A stretch of 64,000 bases of DNA from Dethiosulfovibrio peptidovorans DSM 11002 (GCF_000172975.1 NZ_ABTR02000001.1:1-64000); one strand, 5' to 3'; shown: positions 32,385 through 39,550, counted from the first letter of the stretch. The notes: generated from the sequence alone by a model not told the origin. Translations and numbers: made by a program.

Positions 32385-32693
32385 CTACTTAACCGGAATA
32401 TCTCTCAACCCCTGCCGTTGCTCGATGTACTCCATAACCTCCGACAACTTCCAGCGTTTCAGCGTATCCGACAGAGATATCGCCTTAGGGGCGTATCCGC
32501 CTTTGACCAGGTCGTACCAGGTTCCCCGCTTTATGCCGCACAGCGTGGACGCCTCTCTGGCGTCGATCAGACGATCGGGAATCGGCTCCTTCCGTAAGCT
32601 GAATTCCTCTCTGATCTTCCGCTCCACCTCCGCCGTGATTCTCGGGACCGCCCCCTCAACTATGCGATCGACGATAGCCTGCTCTAATGACAT
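32385..32693 (-). CDS. AlpA/excisionase-like HTH regulator
   Basis: 102 aa with GGGGAGG before ATG. Residues 40-95 (RLIDAREASTLCGIKRGTWYDLVKGGYAPKAISLSDTLKRWKLSEVMEYIEQR) are a MerR-type winged helix typical of AlpA and phage excisionases. The N-terminal 35 residues are extra. The first 11 codons are repeated at 33484-33519, where they end in a stop. Confidence 0.8.
   Translation of the reverse strand: MSLEQAIVDRIVEGAVPRITAEVERKIREEFSLRKEPIPDRLIDAREASTLCGIKRGTWYDLVKGGYAPKAISLSDTLKRWKLSEVMEYIEQRQGLRDIPVK
32661..32684. repeat. 24-bp direct repeat, left copy
   Basis: TATGCGATCGACG followed by ATAGCCTGCTC, identical to 33487-33510. It lies within codons 4-11 of the AlpA-like gene. The two copies bracket the rightward two-gene cassette at 32783-33321. 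Identity stops abruptly at codons 2-3, where the two stubs use different synonymous codons. Confidence 0.85.
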
Positions 32694-32782
32694 AAAAAAA
32701 CCTCCCCTACATCTTTACTTGTATTTTTCTCCATTGACGATACACTTAGGTCAAATAAGCCTCACTACAGGAGGAGATAAAC

Positions 32783-33121
32783 TTGGAGTACAAATGCCCG
32801 TATTGCAAAAGCAAAATTGACAGCTATTACCAGACTGGCGTTCTTTTAGCCCCACCGGAAGACCAGAAAGACTTCTTGGTCAAATCCACTATGACCCTTC
32901 GCCTAAACGCCCAATTCAAACCGATGGTCATGATGATCTGCAAAAAATGCGGGGTGGCCACTTTCGTGGATCCCTCTACTGCCGATCTTGATAACCTGAC
33001 TCCTGTTCCATACGAAGAAACCGTTAAAGGAGATCCTATATCCGAAAAAGAAAAGATTCGTAGGGCTAGAAAAACCCTTGACGATCTAGCAGGTATGGTA
33101 GACAAAGCAGAAAAGGAATAG
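32783..33121 (+). CDS. Zinc-ribbon protein of a rightward cargo pair
   Basis: 112 aa from TTG 32783, preceded by ACAGGAGGAGATAAAC. The N-terminal YKCPYCKSKID and later MICKKCGVATFVD form a two-pair zinc ribbon with a long insertion; the C-terminal half is charged and helical. It runs against the surrounding early operon, with TTGACG near 32733 as a possible -35. Not assigned to a family. Confidence 0.7.
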   Translation: MEYKCPYCKSKIDSYYQTGVLLAPPEDQKDFLVKSTMTLRLNAQFKPMVMMICKKCGVATFVDPSTADLDNLTPVPYEETVKGDPISEKEKIRRARKTLDDLAGMVDKAEKE

Positions 33122-33126
33122 CCATC

Positions 33127-33321
33127 ATGCTTGACAACGACGACATTCACGTCATGTTGGGAGAACTTAGAAAAGGTCAGCTTACTGCGGAAAAGGAAAT
33201 CGACCGCTTACGTAACGAAACATCTCATCTAAAGCACTGGATCTATGTCCTTTCCGCCATCCTGATACTTAGTATTTTCGCCAACCCTGTTCTAAGACAC
33301 CTCATCCCGGCTCTTATGTGA
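33127..33321 (+). CDS. Small coiled-coil membrane protein of the cargo pair
   Basis: 64 aa starting 6 bp after the zinc-ribbon gene. The N-terminal coil (DIHVMLGELRKGQLTAEKEIDRLRNETSHL) leads into one transmembrane helix (WIYVLSAILILSIFANPVL). Together with the zinc-ribbon protein it looks like a two-gene membrane-associated unit. Function unknown; it superficially resembles phage exclusion or holin-accessory proteins in size only. Confidence 0.65.
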   Translation: MLDNDDIHVMLGELRKGQLTAEKEIDRLRNETSHLKHWIYVLSAILILSIFANPVLRHLIPALM

Positions 33322-33468
33322 TAGATCGTGAAATTCAACTTGACCATCCGGCTGCTCTTCCATATCCATCTTTACGCCACATAAACTCATGCCTGCATGC
33401 GAGAGGGAGATAAGCTTCGAATCGTCTCCCTCTTTACCCTCGGGAAAAAGTAGAAAACACACCTTCAT
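33292..33468 (-). CDS. 58-aa early protein, uncertain
   Basis: Frame from ATG 33468 (MKVCFLLFPEGKEGDDSKLI) to TAG at 33292, with GAGGGATGACGAGAG upstream. It overlaps the end of the opposite-strand membrane gene by 30 bp. Composition is protein-like but there is no other support. Confidence 0.35.
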   Translation of the reverse strand: MKVCFLLFPEGKEGDDSKLISLSHAGMSLCGVKMDMEEQPDGQVEFHDLSHKSRDEVS

Positions 33469-33483
33469 CTCTCGTCATCCCTC

Positions 33484-33519
33484 TCATATGCGATCGACGA
33501 TAGCCTGCTCCAGACTCAT
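33484..33519 (-). pseudogene. 11-codon stub of an AlpA-like gene
   Basis: MSLEQAIVDRI then TGA. The peptide equals the first 11 residues of the AlpA-like gene at 32693, and the ATG overlaps the stop of the 85-aa gene upstream (ATGA) with GGAGGACGCATCA before it. It looks like the start of an older gene cut off by an insertion or recombination event. Confidence 0.7.
33487..33510. repeat. 24-bp direct repeat, right copy
   Basis: Exact copy of 32661-32684, 826 bp away, inside the 11-codon stub. The pair may mark a duplication made when the rightward cassette entered, or may be a recombination site in its own right. Confidence 0.85.
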
Positions 33520-33773
33520 TGATGCGTCCTCCTCTCCCGCCACCAGCGGACATCCATATCATCTAGCCCCCATTCCACAGGCTCATCCGAATGAATCCCT
33601 CGATCTCGTGTTTCGTCGTACAGATCGTAGATCGTGGCATCCTCCGGCATCCCTCTGGCGACCTCGACTACCGCTTTGGCCGTGTCGGCGTCGGACATGG
33701 CCACCCACTTGTTACGCACCCTGACGACCGAACCATTGCGATAGGATCTACTTACCGGCCTCAGCCGCTTCAT
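33516..33773 (-). CDS. Small early phage protein
   Basis: 85 aa from ATG 33773, with GGGAGGAGGAACC upstream and ATGA overlap with the preceding gene. The N-terminus is basic (MKRLRPVSRSYRNGSVVRVRNKW), then comes an acidic body (YDLYDETRDRGIHSDEPVEWGLDD). No family recognised. Confidence 0.6.
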   Translation of the reverse strand: MKRLRPVSRSYRNGSVVRVRNKWVAMSDADTAKAVVEVARGMPEDATIYDLYDETRDRGIHSDEPVEWGLDDMDVRWWRERRTHQ

Positions 33774-33910
33774 GGTTCCTCCTCCCTTAAACATTTGAAG
33801 AGCTCCACCGCCGGAGCGAAGATGGAAGTATCTACACCAATCCCACCACGCAAGGCCTCCGTCAGATATACCTCCAACTCCTTTTCCAACTCCTCACACT
33901 TCGACTTCAT
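33770..33910 (-). CDS. 46-aa early phage protein
   Basis: ATG at 33910 with GGAGGATCTCTC upstream; the stop overlaps the next start (ATGA). The sequence MKSKCEELEKELEVYLTEAL continues to an amphipathic C-terminus (FAPAVELFKCLREEE). Small and helical; supported by coupling on both sides. Confidence 0.55.
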   Translation of the reverse strand: MKSKCEELEKELEVYLTEALRGGIGVDTSIFAPAVELFKCLREEEP

Positions 33911-34030
33911 GAGAGATCCTCCTTTTCATGTTTCTCCGCCTTCAGTACCTCCTCGGTCAGGGGGACAAGAACCTCCAGGAGATCCATAACCTCCTCCGTA
34001 GAATCGCATCGCTCTCACATCTCTCCAATT
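33907..34030 (-). pseudogene. Remnant of an XRE regulator C-terminus
   Basis: Translation reads ERCDSTEEVM-DLLEVLVPLTEEVLKAEKHEKE, matching the C-terminus of the XRE protein at 35635-36126 (ERCDSPEEVM ... MDLLEALVPLAGEVLKAVKSDD) but lacking about 26 codons in between. DNA identity extends outward to about 34030, where it ends near the Rha gene. A 26-codon frame (ATG 33987) could still be translated. Confidence 0.7.
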
Positions 34031-34046
34031 CAAACGGAACATTTGA

Positions 34047-34811
34047 TTATTGAGCCACTGCATCGACCCCTAGAAACTTATTAACAAAGTAGACTTGCCC
34101 TCGCCCGGTTACTTTGGTTGTTCTGGTTATTCGGACCGTCCCGTCGGGGTTGTTGATGGTTCTTTCCTTGACCTCGAAGAGCTTCATATTCATAGCTCTC
34201 TGAGTCGGCATGTTTCTGGAACTGCCATTTTTCATGAGGAAGCCGCTTTCACGCAGCCATGAAAAAAGGCGGTTCTGTCCGATGTCGATCCCGTTCTGAC
34301 GAAGCAGTTTCGCCAGATCTCCAATGAGGATGGACGTGTGGCTCGTCTCCACCGATTCGGCAAAACGTACCTTGGGCGCATCCTGTTCGACCTTGGCCGC
34401 AAGTGCCGCCCGCTTTTCTTCGAGCTGTCCCGCCAAGATCAGAGCCTCGGACATACTCTTGGGGATCTGCTCGGCGAACTCCCCGAACATCCCACGATCC
34501 TTGAGCTCGGCCTCCATCTTGTTGAAGGCTTTGATGTACTGCTCCTTGAAAGCCATCGCCCTTGCTCCGGTGTAGCCCATCGCAAGCAAGGTGAAGCCGT
34601 CACGGGTCATGAGGTACTCGGGCATTTCTCGGTTCTGCTCGTTGAAGTAGGAGGACTGGGAAAAATTTCCCAGTGCAAAAGTCTCACTGCATCCCAACGC
34701 CCGGATTGTTTTCAGTACATCGTTATGAGGCTTCTCAAACACCCTAGCCACGTCTCGGGAACTGACGACCACCTTCTCGTCTTTAACTACGATGCCTAGC
34801 TTATTGTTCAT
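34047..34811 (-). CDS. rha: Rha/KilAC-type phage antirepressor
   Basis: 254 aa. The N-terminal pRha domain has VVVSSRDVARVFEKPHNDVLKTIR and PEYLMTRDGFTLLAMGYTGARAMAFKEQYIKAFNKME. The C-terminal KilAC domain has ILIGDLAKLLRQNGIDIGQNRLFSWLRESGFL, then RTTKVTGRGQVYFVNKFLG. Proteins of this kind counter repressors or impair lysogeny. It is coupled to the Cro-like gene by ATGA and so is the second gene of the early transcript. Confidence 0.88.
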   Translation of the reverse strand: MNNKLGIVVKDEKVVVSSRDVARVFEKPHNDVLKTIRALGCSETFALGNFSQSSYFNEQNREMPEYLMTRDGFTLLAMGYTGARAMAFKEQYIKAFNKMEAELKDRGMFGEFAEQIPKSMSEALILAGQLEEKRAALAAKVEQDAPKVRFAESVETSHTSILIGDLAKLLRQNGIDIGQNRLFSWLRESGFLMKNGSSRNMPTQRAMNMKLFEVKERTINNPDGTVRITRTTKVTGRGQVYFVNKFLGVDAVAQ

Positions 34812-35056
34812 GTGGATAACTCCTCCTCATCCGTTTGCATTCGCCCCCCTCTTGGAATATCCTTGAAACTAATAGACCTCAATTGCCGTTGAGGAATTTG
34901 GAGGAAGGTCTCAAGTTTGTCCCAAAGGTGCCCCTTTCCTTCTCTTGTTCCTGCTTCGATATGTTGGTAGTACCGTTCTGAGATTCCTATTGCCGTAGCG
35001 ATCTCTTTTTGAGTTAAGCCCGCTGTCTCTCGGGCGTGTCTTAGAGCCTGTCTCAT
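34808..35056 (-). CDS. Cro-like XRE regulator of switch 1
   Basis: 82 aa from ATG 35056 (AAGGAGAAGGTGTCT upstream); the longer upstream reading would run through the operators. HTH: ETAGLTQKEIATAIGISERYYQHIEAG. It diverges from the repressor at 35162, and both would bind the two operators between them. First gene of the leftward early operon. Confidence 0.8.
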   Translation of the reverse strand: MRQALRHARETAGLTQKEIATAIGISERYYQHIEAGTREGKGHLWDKLETFLQIPQRQLRSISFKDIPRGGRMQTDEEELST

Positions 35057-35081
35057 AGACACCTTCTCCCTTCTTGCTCTA

Positions 35082-35101
35082 ACACGCCATATTGTTCGTG
35101 T
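35082..35101. promoter_or_regulatory. Operator 1 of immunity switch 1
   Basis: ACACGCCATATTGTTCGTGT: dyad with half-site ACACG(A/C)(A/C)CATAT, shared with a second copy 32 bp to the right. Located between divergent Cro-like and repressor genes. Confidence 0.7.
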
Positions 35102-35113
35102 AGCCAATTTATA

Positions 35114-35133
35114 ACACGCCAATATGTTCGTGC
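35114..35133. promoter_or_regulatory. Operator 2 of immunity switch 1
   Basis: ACACGCCAATATGTTCGTGC, same dyad as the site at 35082. A TATAAC/TATAAA element lies between the two sites, so both divergent promoters should be covered. Confidence 0.7.
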
Positions 35134-35161
35134 CAACTCCTCTTTAAAAGGACTGGTTGAT

Positions 35162-35608
35162 ATGGGTACTAATGTTAAAAATCTCAAGAAAATCAGGAAG
35201 CGTTCTGGATTCACCCAAAAACAAGTAGCTAAGCATCTTGGTATCTCAGAAAGGGCTTATCAGCACTATGAAGCTGGCGACAGAAAGATATCCCCAGAGA
35301 AACTACTGGCGATGGCAAAACTCTTTCAGGTGTCAGCCGATTATCTTCTTGGAAACTCCCCGGGACTTCTTAAGGGGCTAGAAGATCCATGCTTGATAGA
35401 CATCCTTTCGAAGGAAATGACCGACCCTGCGGGGGAATGGCAAACCCCTACTTCCGAAGATGACGAAACAGCAGGCGATATCAACGAACACAATGCTTTG
35501 GTCTACACAGCCAACATCCGCAAATTCATGAAAAATATGGGTATCCCCCCTGAATTCGAAGACGAGTTCGAGACATACGTGGCCTTCTTACGCTCCCGAT
35601 CTAGATAA
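35162..35608 (+). CDS. XRE repressor of switch 1 (CI-like)
   Basis: 148 aa. The N-terminal HTH (KIRKRSGFTQKQVAKHLGISERAYQHYEAGDRKISPEKLLAMAKLFQVSADYLLG) is standard XRE. The C-terminus is acidic (TSEDDETAGDINEHNALVYTANIRKFMKNMG), without a LexA/CI-type Ser-Lys protease dyad, so induction would need an antirepressor or ImmA-like partner rather than self-cleavage. A terminator follows directly. Confidence 0.85.
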   Translation: MGTNVKNLKKIRKRSGFTQKQVAKHLGISERAYQHYEAGDRKISPEKLLAMAKLFQVSADYLLGNSPGLLKGLEDPCLIDILSKEMTDPAGEWQTPTSEDDETAGDINEHNALVYTANIRKFMKNMGIPPEFEDEFETYVAFLRSRSR

Positions 35609-35630
35609 CCCCGCCCCGTGCGGGGTTTTT
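35608..35630 (+). terminator. Terminator after the switch 1 repressor
   Basis: ACCCCGC / GCGGGGT with a 5-base loop, then TTTTTCTTTT; it begins in the stop codon of the repressor. Confidence 0.88.
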
Positions 35631-35634
35631 CTTT

Positions 35635-36126
35635 TCATCCAGCACATACGGCATCATCGCTTTTCACCGCCTTCAGCACCTCCCCGGCCAGGGGGACCAG
35701 GGCTTCCAGGAGGTCCATAAACGCCTCGTTCTTCGGGTGGTTGATTCGACCGTCGTCGCCTACGTCCAGCAGGAGGGTCATGACCTCTTCCGGAGAATCG
35801 CATCGCTCGTACAGCTCTCCGATGGTTCGGACAAGGTTACTCAGTCGATGCTGGATTTCCTTCAGCGAAGGACTCCTATCCGTGGCCTCAAGGATCGAAG
35901 CTTCTGGTTCCCAGCCTTCTCCATCCGCAACAAGCAAGCGATAGAGAGATCCCAAAGGAAGCTCTAATCCTCTTTCCAGAGCGGCTATTTTTTTAGCATC
36001 TGTAGGAGGATATTTTTCATTTTCCCAATCACAGATTGTCGTTCTGGTACACCCAATTTTTTCAGCAAGTTGAGCTTGAGCGATTCTCAACTTCTTTCTT
36101 GATTTTCTTATGGTGCACCCATACAT
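35635..36126 (-). CDS. XRE regulator, leftward gene of switch 2
   Basis: 163 aa from ATG 36126 (AGGTGGTGTGGCA upstream). HTH: RKKLRIAQAQLAEKIGCTRTTICDWENEKYPPTDAKKIAALERGLELPLGSLYRLL. The C-terminal helical region (EIQHRLSNLVRTIGELYERCDSPEEVMTLLL) is copied in part at 33907-34030. It diverges from the repressor at 36281 and ends head-on against the switch 1 repressor. Confidence 0.8.
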   Translation of the reverse strand: MYGCTIRKSRKKLRIAQAQLAEKIGCTRTTICDWENEKYPPTDAKKIAALERGLELPLGSLYRLLVADGEGWEPEASILEATDRSPSLKEIQHRLSNLVRTIGELYERCDSPEEVMTLLLDVGDDGRINHPKNEAFMDLLEALVPLAGEVLKAVKSDDAVCAG

Positions 36127-36280
36127 TGCCACACCACCTTTCTGGTTCACTTGGATTCTATCCCCATAAAAACATAAAGTCAAGTGCGCCCGAACTAAAA
36201 ATACGGGTTGACTTTTATTGACTAATTTAAGAAAAAAAGTAAACTGGACTTGACAGGGTGGAGATAGAGAGGGGATACCC

Positions 36281-36916
36281 ATGATTCGAGGAAATGATTT
36301 AAAAAGACTGCGCAAAGAAAAAGGCTGGACTCAGCAAGATCTCGCCAGCAGAGTTGGGGTAACAAAAACGACCATCCTTGACTGGGAAAAAGATCGCTAC
36401 TCTCCTGTAGGACAAAATCTGATTTCGTTGGCAAAGGCATTGAATGTCTCTGCCGCATTTATTATGGGTGAAACTAACGACCCCTCACCTCAAGGAACCG
36501 GCAAGAAGGCTCCCGAAGGAGTTTTACGTTACTTGAGAGATCAAACCGGCCTTTCACTGGACGAGGCCGCCGCATTGATAGATCTCCCGGCGGAGGACCT
36601 CGAGCTGATGGAACAATACGAAGATCGAGCGGACGACACACTCAAACAGAAGCTCATCAAAGCCTACGGAAGGTACCTTTCGGCCCGAGATGGAGAAACA
36701 CAGCAGGAGACGGAGAAAAAGAAGGGACAGAGCGAGGAAGACCTCGAGACTCTAATGAAGATGCTGGCGGCGGAGGATCCGGACATTGTCCTTAAGTTCC
36801 GCCACGTAGCAAAGAACGTCACCAGGCTGGCCCCGGAAGACCGGGAGTTCCTGGCGACGCTCTTCAAAGCGGCACTGGGCAAGATTACGTTAGAGGATCA
36901 TACGGACGAGTACTGA
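36281..36916 (+). CDS. ImmR-like XRE repressor of switch 2
   Basis: 211 aa. N-terminal HTH (RLRKEKGWTQQDLASRVGVTKTTILDWEKDRYSPVGQNLISLAKALNVSAAFIMGE), a helical middle and a C-terminal region (EDLETLMKMLAAEDPDIVLKFRHVAKNVTRLAPEDREFLATLFKAAL). Followed downstream by an ImmA-type protease, as in ICEBs1 ImmR-ImmA, where the protease cuts the repressor on induction. A GGTGGAGATAGAGAGGGG tract precedes the start. Confidence 0.8.
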   Translation: MIRGNDLKRLRKEKGWTQQDLASRVGVTKTTILDWEKDRYSPVGQNLISLAKALNVSAAFIMGETNDPSPQGTGKKAPEGVLRYLRDQTGLSLDEAAALIDLPAEDLELMEQYEDRADDTLKQKLIKAYGRYLSARDGETQQETEKKKGQSEEDLETLMKMLAAEDPDIVLKFRHVAKNVTRLAPEDREFLATLFKAALGKITLEDHTDEY

Positions 36917-36932
36917 TAGGGAAAATAAAATT

Positions 36933-36945
36933 TACAAGAGAGGCT
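36933..36945. repeat. 13-bp inverted repeat, left arm
   Basis: TACAAGAGAGGCT, the exact inverse of 37143-37155. The arms enclose the 53-aa zinc-ribbon gene and lie about 200 bp apart. Confidence 0.75.
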
Positions 36946-36963
36946 AATTGAGGAGGCATAAAT

Positions 36964-37125
36964 ATGTATTATAAAAAGCCATCAAGTGATACTTGGCATT
37001 GGTGCAGGAATTGTAGCAAGTTCCCTAACGGCTCTGACGTTGTAACATCACGGACAAAACCAAGCAGCGGCGAACTATGTAACGAGTGCAAAGCTAAAGA
37101 CCGAGAGGGTAATTGCCATAAGTAG
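36964..37125 (+). CDS. 53-aa zinc-ribbon protein between repressor and ImmA genes
   Basis: ATG 36964 with GAGGAGGCATAAAT upstream. Sequence includes TWHWCRNCSKFPNGS and GELCNECKAKDREGNC: two CxxC pairs 27 residues apart, plus an extra Cys/His at the end. Flanked by a perfect 13-bp inverted repeat. Function unknown; position suggests a role with the ImmR/ImmA pair or independent cargo. Confidence 0.65.
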   Translation: MYYKKPSSDTWHWCRNCSKFPNGSDVVTSRTKPSSGELCNECKAKDREGNCHK

Positions 37126-37142
37126 GAAATACTAGCAGCAAA

Positions 37143-37155
37143 AGCCTCTCTTGTA
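37143..37155. repeat. 13-bp inverted repeat, right arm
   Basis: AGCCTCTCTTGTA followed by TTTTTATT. With the left arm at 36933 it could close a long RNA loop and act as a terminator, or be the ends of a very small insertion. Confidence 0.75.
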
Positions 37156-37209
37156 TTTTTATTAGTAGCCACCAGTTGCGATCCTCTCAAAATTTATGGA
37201 GAGTGTTGA

Positions 37210-37680
37210 ATGACAAACAACGGTACCAGAATCCGGGTGATGGCCCGAACCCTGTTAGGCAAATACGGAATGGAACGGATGATCCCCATTCGGCTAAGCA
37301 AACTCTGTCGGAAGTTGGGGATCGAAATCTGCCACAGTAAAGCCAGACACATCGACGGCACTCTCTTCATTCACGGAGACCGAAAGATCATCCTTGTCTC
37401 CACCGCCCTACCCTACGAACGCCGCCGCTTCACCGTGGCTCACGAACTGGGACATTATGTCCTCGGCCACCAAGCCGCCTTTTCCCTGGACTCTCCGGAG
37501 TCATGGGTTCCTAGAGAGGAACAGGCGGCCAACGTCTTCGCGGCGGAACTCCTCATGCCCAAGACGGCTCTTCAATCAATTCACTACAAGCACGACACAA
37601 AGCAACTGGCGCAGATATTCGGAGTCAGCCCTTTAGCCATGCAAATACGGCTGGAGGAAAGAATAAGAATGAAAAAGTAA
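37210..37680 (+). CDS. immA: ImmA/IrrE-family metalloprotease (antirepressor)
   Basis: 156 aa. The zinc-protease core RRRFTVAHELGHYVLGHQ gives HExxH near residue 80, and EEQAANVFAAELLMP near residue 108 supplies the downstream Glu, both as in ImmA/COG2856 proteins. These cleave XRE repressors of mobile elements in response to damage. The likely substrate is the ImmR-like protein 290 bp upstream, possibly also the switch 1 repressor. Confidence 0.9.
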   Translation: MTNNGTRIRVMARTLLGKYGMERMIPIRLSKLCRKLGIEICHSKARHIDGTLFIHGDRKIILVSTALPYERRRFTVAHELGHYVLGHQAAFSLDSPESWVPREEQAANVFAAELLMPKTALQSIHYKHDTKQLAQIFGVSPLAMQIRLEERIRMKK

Positions 37681-37744
37681 TTGAAATTGATCGAAGTTTT
37701 TATTTTTTTTAACTCACTCAATACAACCCTAGGAGGATTGACTC

Positions 37745-39550
37745 ATGCCGCTCCCTTGTTTTGATGCCAATGGCAATCTACCAGCCGGAACGTATTCTGC
37801 TGGAATCGAAGAATTTTATATTCGTTTTGTTGCTTCATTCGCAGAAACAACAAGAGAAGGCATATTCAACGGGTATCAAAAACTCCTCAGAGAGTTTGCG
37901 CACATAGGAATTTGCACACACCAAATAATAGATGGTAGCTACACTACCAATAAAACTAACCCAGGAGACATAGATTTAGTTTCTTTTTTAGATGGACCAA
38001 AAATAAATGAAATAGCTAAAAAAGACGCTGATTTAGCAAATAAACTTATAAATAATTTTTTTTGCGGTAAAAAAACAAAAAAAATTTATCATTGCGATTC
38101 TTATGCGTGCCCAATCTATCCCCAAACCGACCCTAAATACCGCGATTCGATCGAAAGAAGTATCTATTGGTATGATTTTTTTGGGCATGATCGAATGAAG
38201 AATCCTAAGGGTATAATAGAGATAGCGGCTGAAGAGTTATCCAAAGGGGCTGATAGTGTGTTCGACAAATCTAAATACAACAAGCCCCCCACTTCAGGAA
38301 ATTCTCTCCACTTAGAAGAGACAAGACGCCCTTTACATGAAATAAAAAAAGAACTCATACAGGTAAATCAATTCGTCTACAGATCGCGTAAATATATAGC
38401 CAACGACCCTAACGATTTTGCTGAGGTAATATCGCTACAATCAATGACAGGCAGAGAATTAGAACTGATCGAAGAATTTTCTGTAGCTCTCCTGGAAAGA
38501 CTTGCTATCTGCGAAAATATAGATACCAAGGAAATTGAAGAGCTTTTGTCCTTTACACACATTCAAATAAAAAAATTAGATTTTACAAGTGATTTTTTTC
38601 TAGAAATTGACCAACATGAGACTATCATAGCCAATGTAAGAAAAAACTGTTTAAATGCTTGCAAGATTCTGTCTCGATTTTATTCAACTCAAAACGAAAA
38701 CAGAAAAAATTTACAACTTTTAATGTTGAGTATCGAGGGAATTTGTGTAAATGGACATAGGATTTCTATCCTCTCTTTCGGCAAGATACTATCCAAACTC
38801 CAAAGACTCGTAGACACTATAGGTGCAAAAATCTTAGCTTCAAAAAGAAAAAACCCCCATGAAAAAGAATGCTTGAAAGGAATACAGTCCACAGACCTAA
38901 CCCAACTAGACTTTGCGTTTAATTTTGGGGGCTCTTTTGGAATGGCTTTAGCAGAAAGGGTTACTTTTAACGAACAAGAGGGAGAAGAGAACGGTCTCTT
39001 GTTTGGAGAATCAGAACGATTGCTTCAGCTAACAATGCAAGAAATATATGAATTAATGGATTGCAGGGACAACAAGGAAAGGATAACGACTAAAGCTCAT
39101 TCTCTGGGACAAGAAGCCATGCGAGCTTACAAGGCTTTTTTGGAAGAAATTGCGATAGACAAAAATAGGCTTTTTATTCAAAATGTCAACAACAAACAAT
39201 ACCGCATGATAGATTCCAAGGTGGCTCAAAAAACCATATCAACCATTTCCGAAGAAGCAGATCCCAACGAAGAAACCATAAGCGTATTGGGAATCGTAAA
39301 AGGCATAGATCTTGTTGATAAAAAAATAACCTTAAAATTAAAAGAAAGAAAGAGATACATAAAACCATACTTTAATGATAGAGACAATGAGATCACAACC
39401 ACCATAAAGACAAGCCTAGATAAATTAGTCCAATGCACACTCCGAGTAGAGACAACGCCTATAGAAGGGTCAGATAAGACAAAAAAGGCAGAATACATCA
39501 TGGCAATTTCCATACAACAGAACACACAAATTACGGTAGAAGAAAACTAA
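37745..39550 (+). CDS. Nucleotidyltransferase-fold (DUF6932-like) protein with large unknown C-terminus
   Basis: 601 aa, CTAGGAGGATTGACTC before ATG. Residues 1-165 resemble DUF6932-type nucleotidyltransferases: GS at 64-65 within IIDGSYTTNK, then PGDIDLV with Asp75 and Asp77, and CDSYACPIYP with Asp118 as possible third acid. Residues 185-480 are mostly helical, with FAFNFGGSFGMALAERV near 391. The last 120 residues look like a beta-rich domain (ISVLGIVKGIDLVDKKITLKL). Strongly AT-rich relative to the phage, in a single-gene cargo slot between immA and the integrase with its own terminator. Nucleotidyltransferases in such slots are often toxins or defence proteins, but activity and target here are unknown. 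Confidence 0.7.
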   Translation: MPLPCFDANGNLPAGTYSAGIEEFYIRFVASFAETTREGIFNGYQKLLREFAHIGICTHQIIDGSYTTNKTNPGDIDLVSFLDGPKINEIAKKDADLANKLINNFFCGKKTKKIYHCDSYACPIYPQTDPKYRDSIERSIYWYDFFGHDRMKNPKGIIEIAAEELSKGADSVFDKSKYNKPPTSGNSLHLEETRRPLHEIKKELIQVNQFVYRSRKYIANDPNDFAEVISLQSMTGRELELIEEFSVALLERLAICENIDTKEIEELLSFTHIQIKKLDFTSDFFLEIDQHETIIANVRKNCLNACKILSRFYSTQNENRKNLQLLMLSIEGICVNGHRISILSFGKILSKLQRLVDTIGAKILASKRKNPHEKECLKGIQSTDLTQLDFAFNFGGSFGMALAERVTFNEQEGEENGLLFGESERLLQLTMQEIYELMDCRDNKERITTKAHSLGQEAMRAYKAFLEEIAIDKNRLFIQNVNNKQYRMIDSKVAQKTISTISEEADPNEETISVLGIVKGIDLVDKKITLKLKERKRYIKPYFNDRDNEITTTIKTSLDKLVQCTLRVETTPIEGSDKTKKAEYIMAISIQQNTQITVEEN

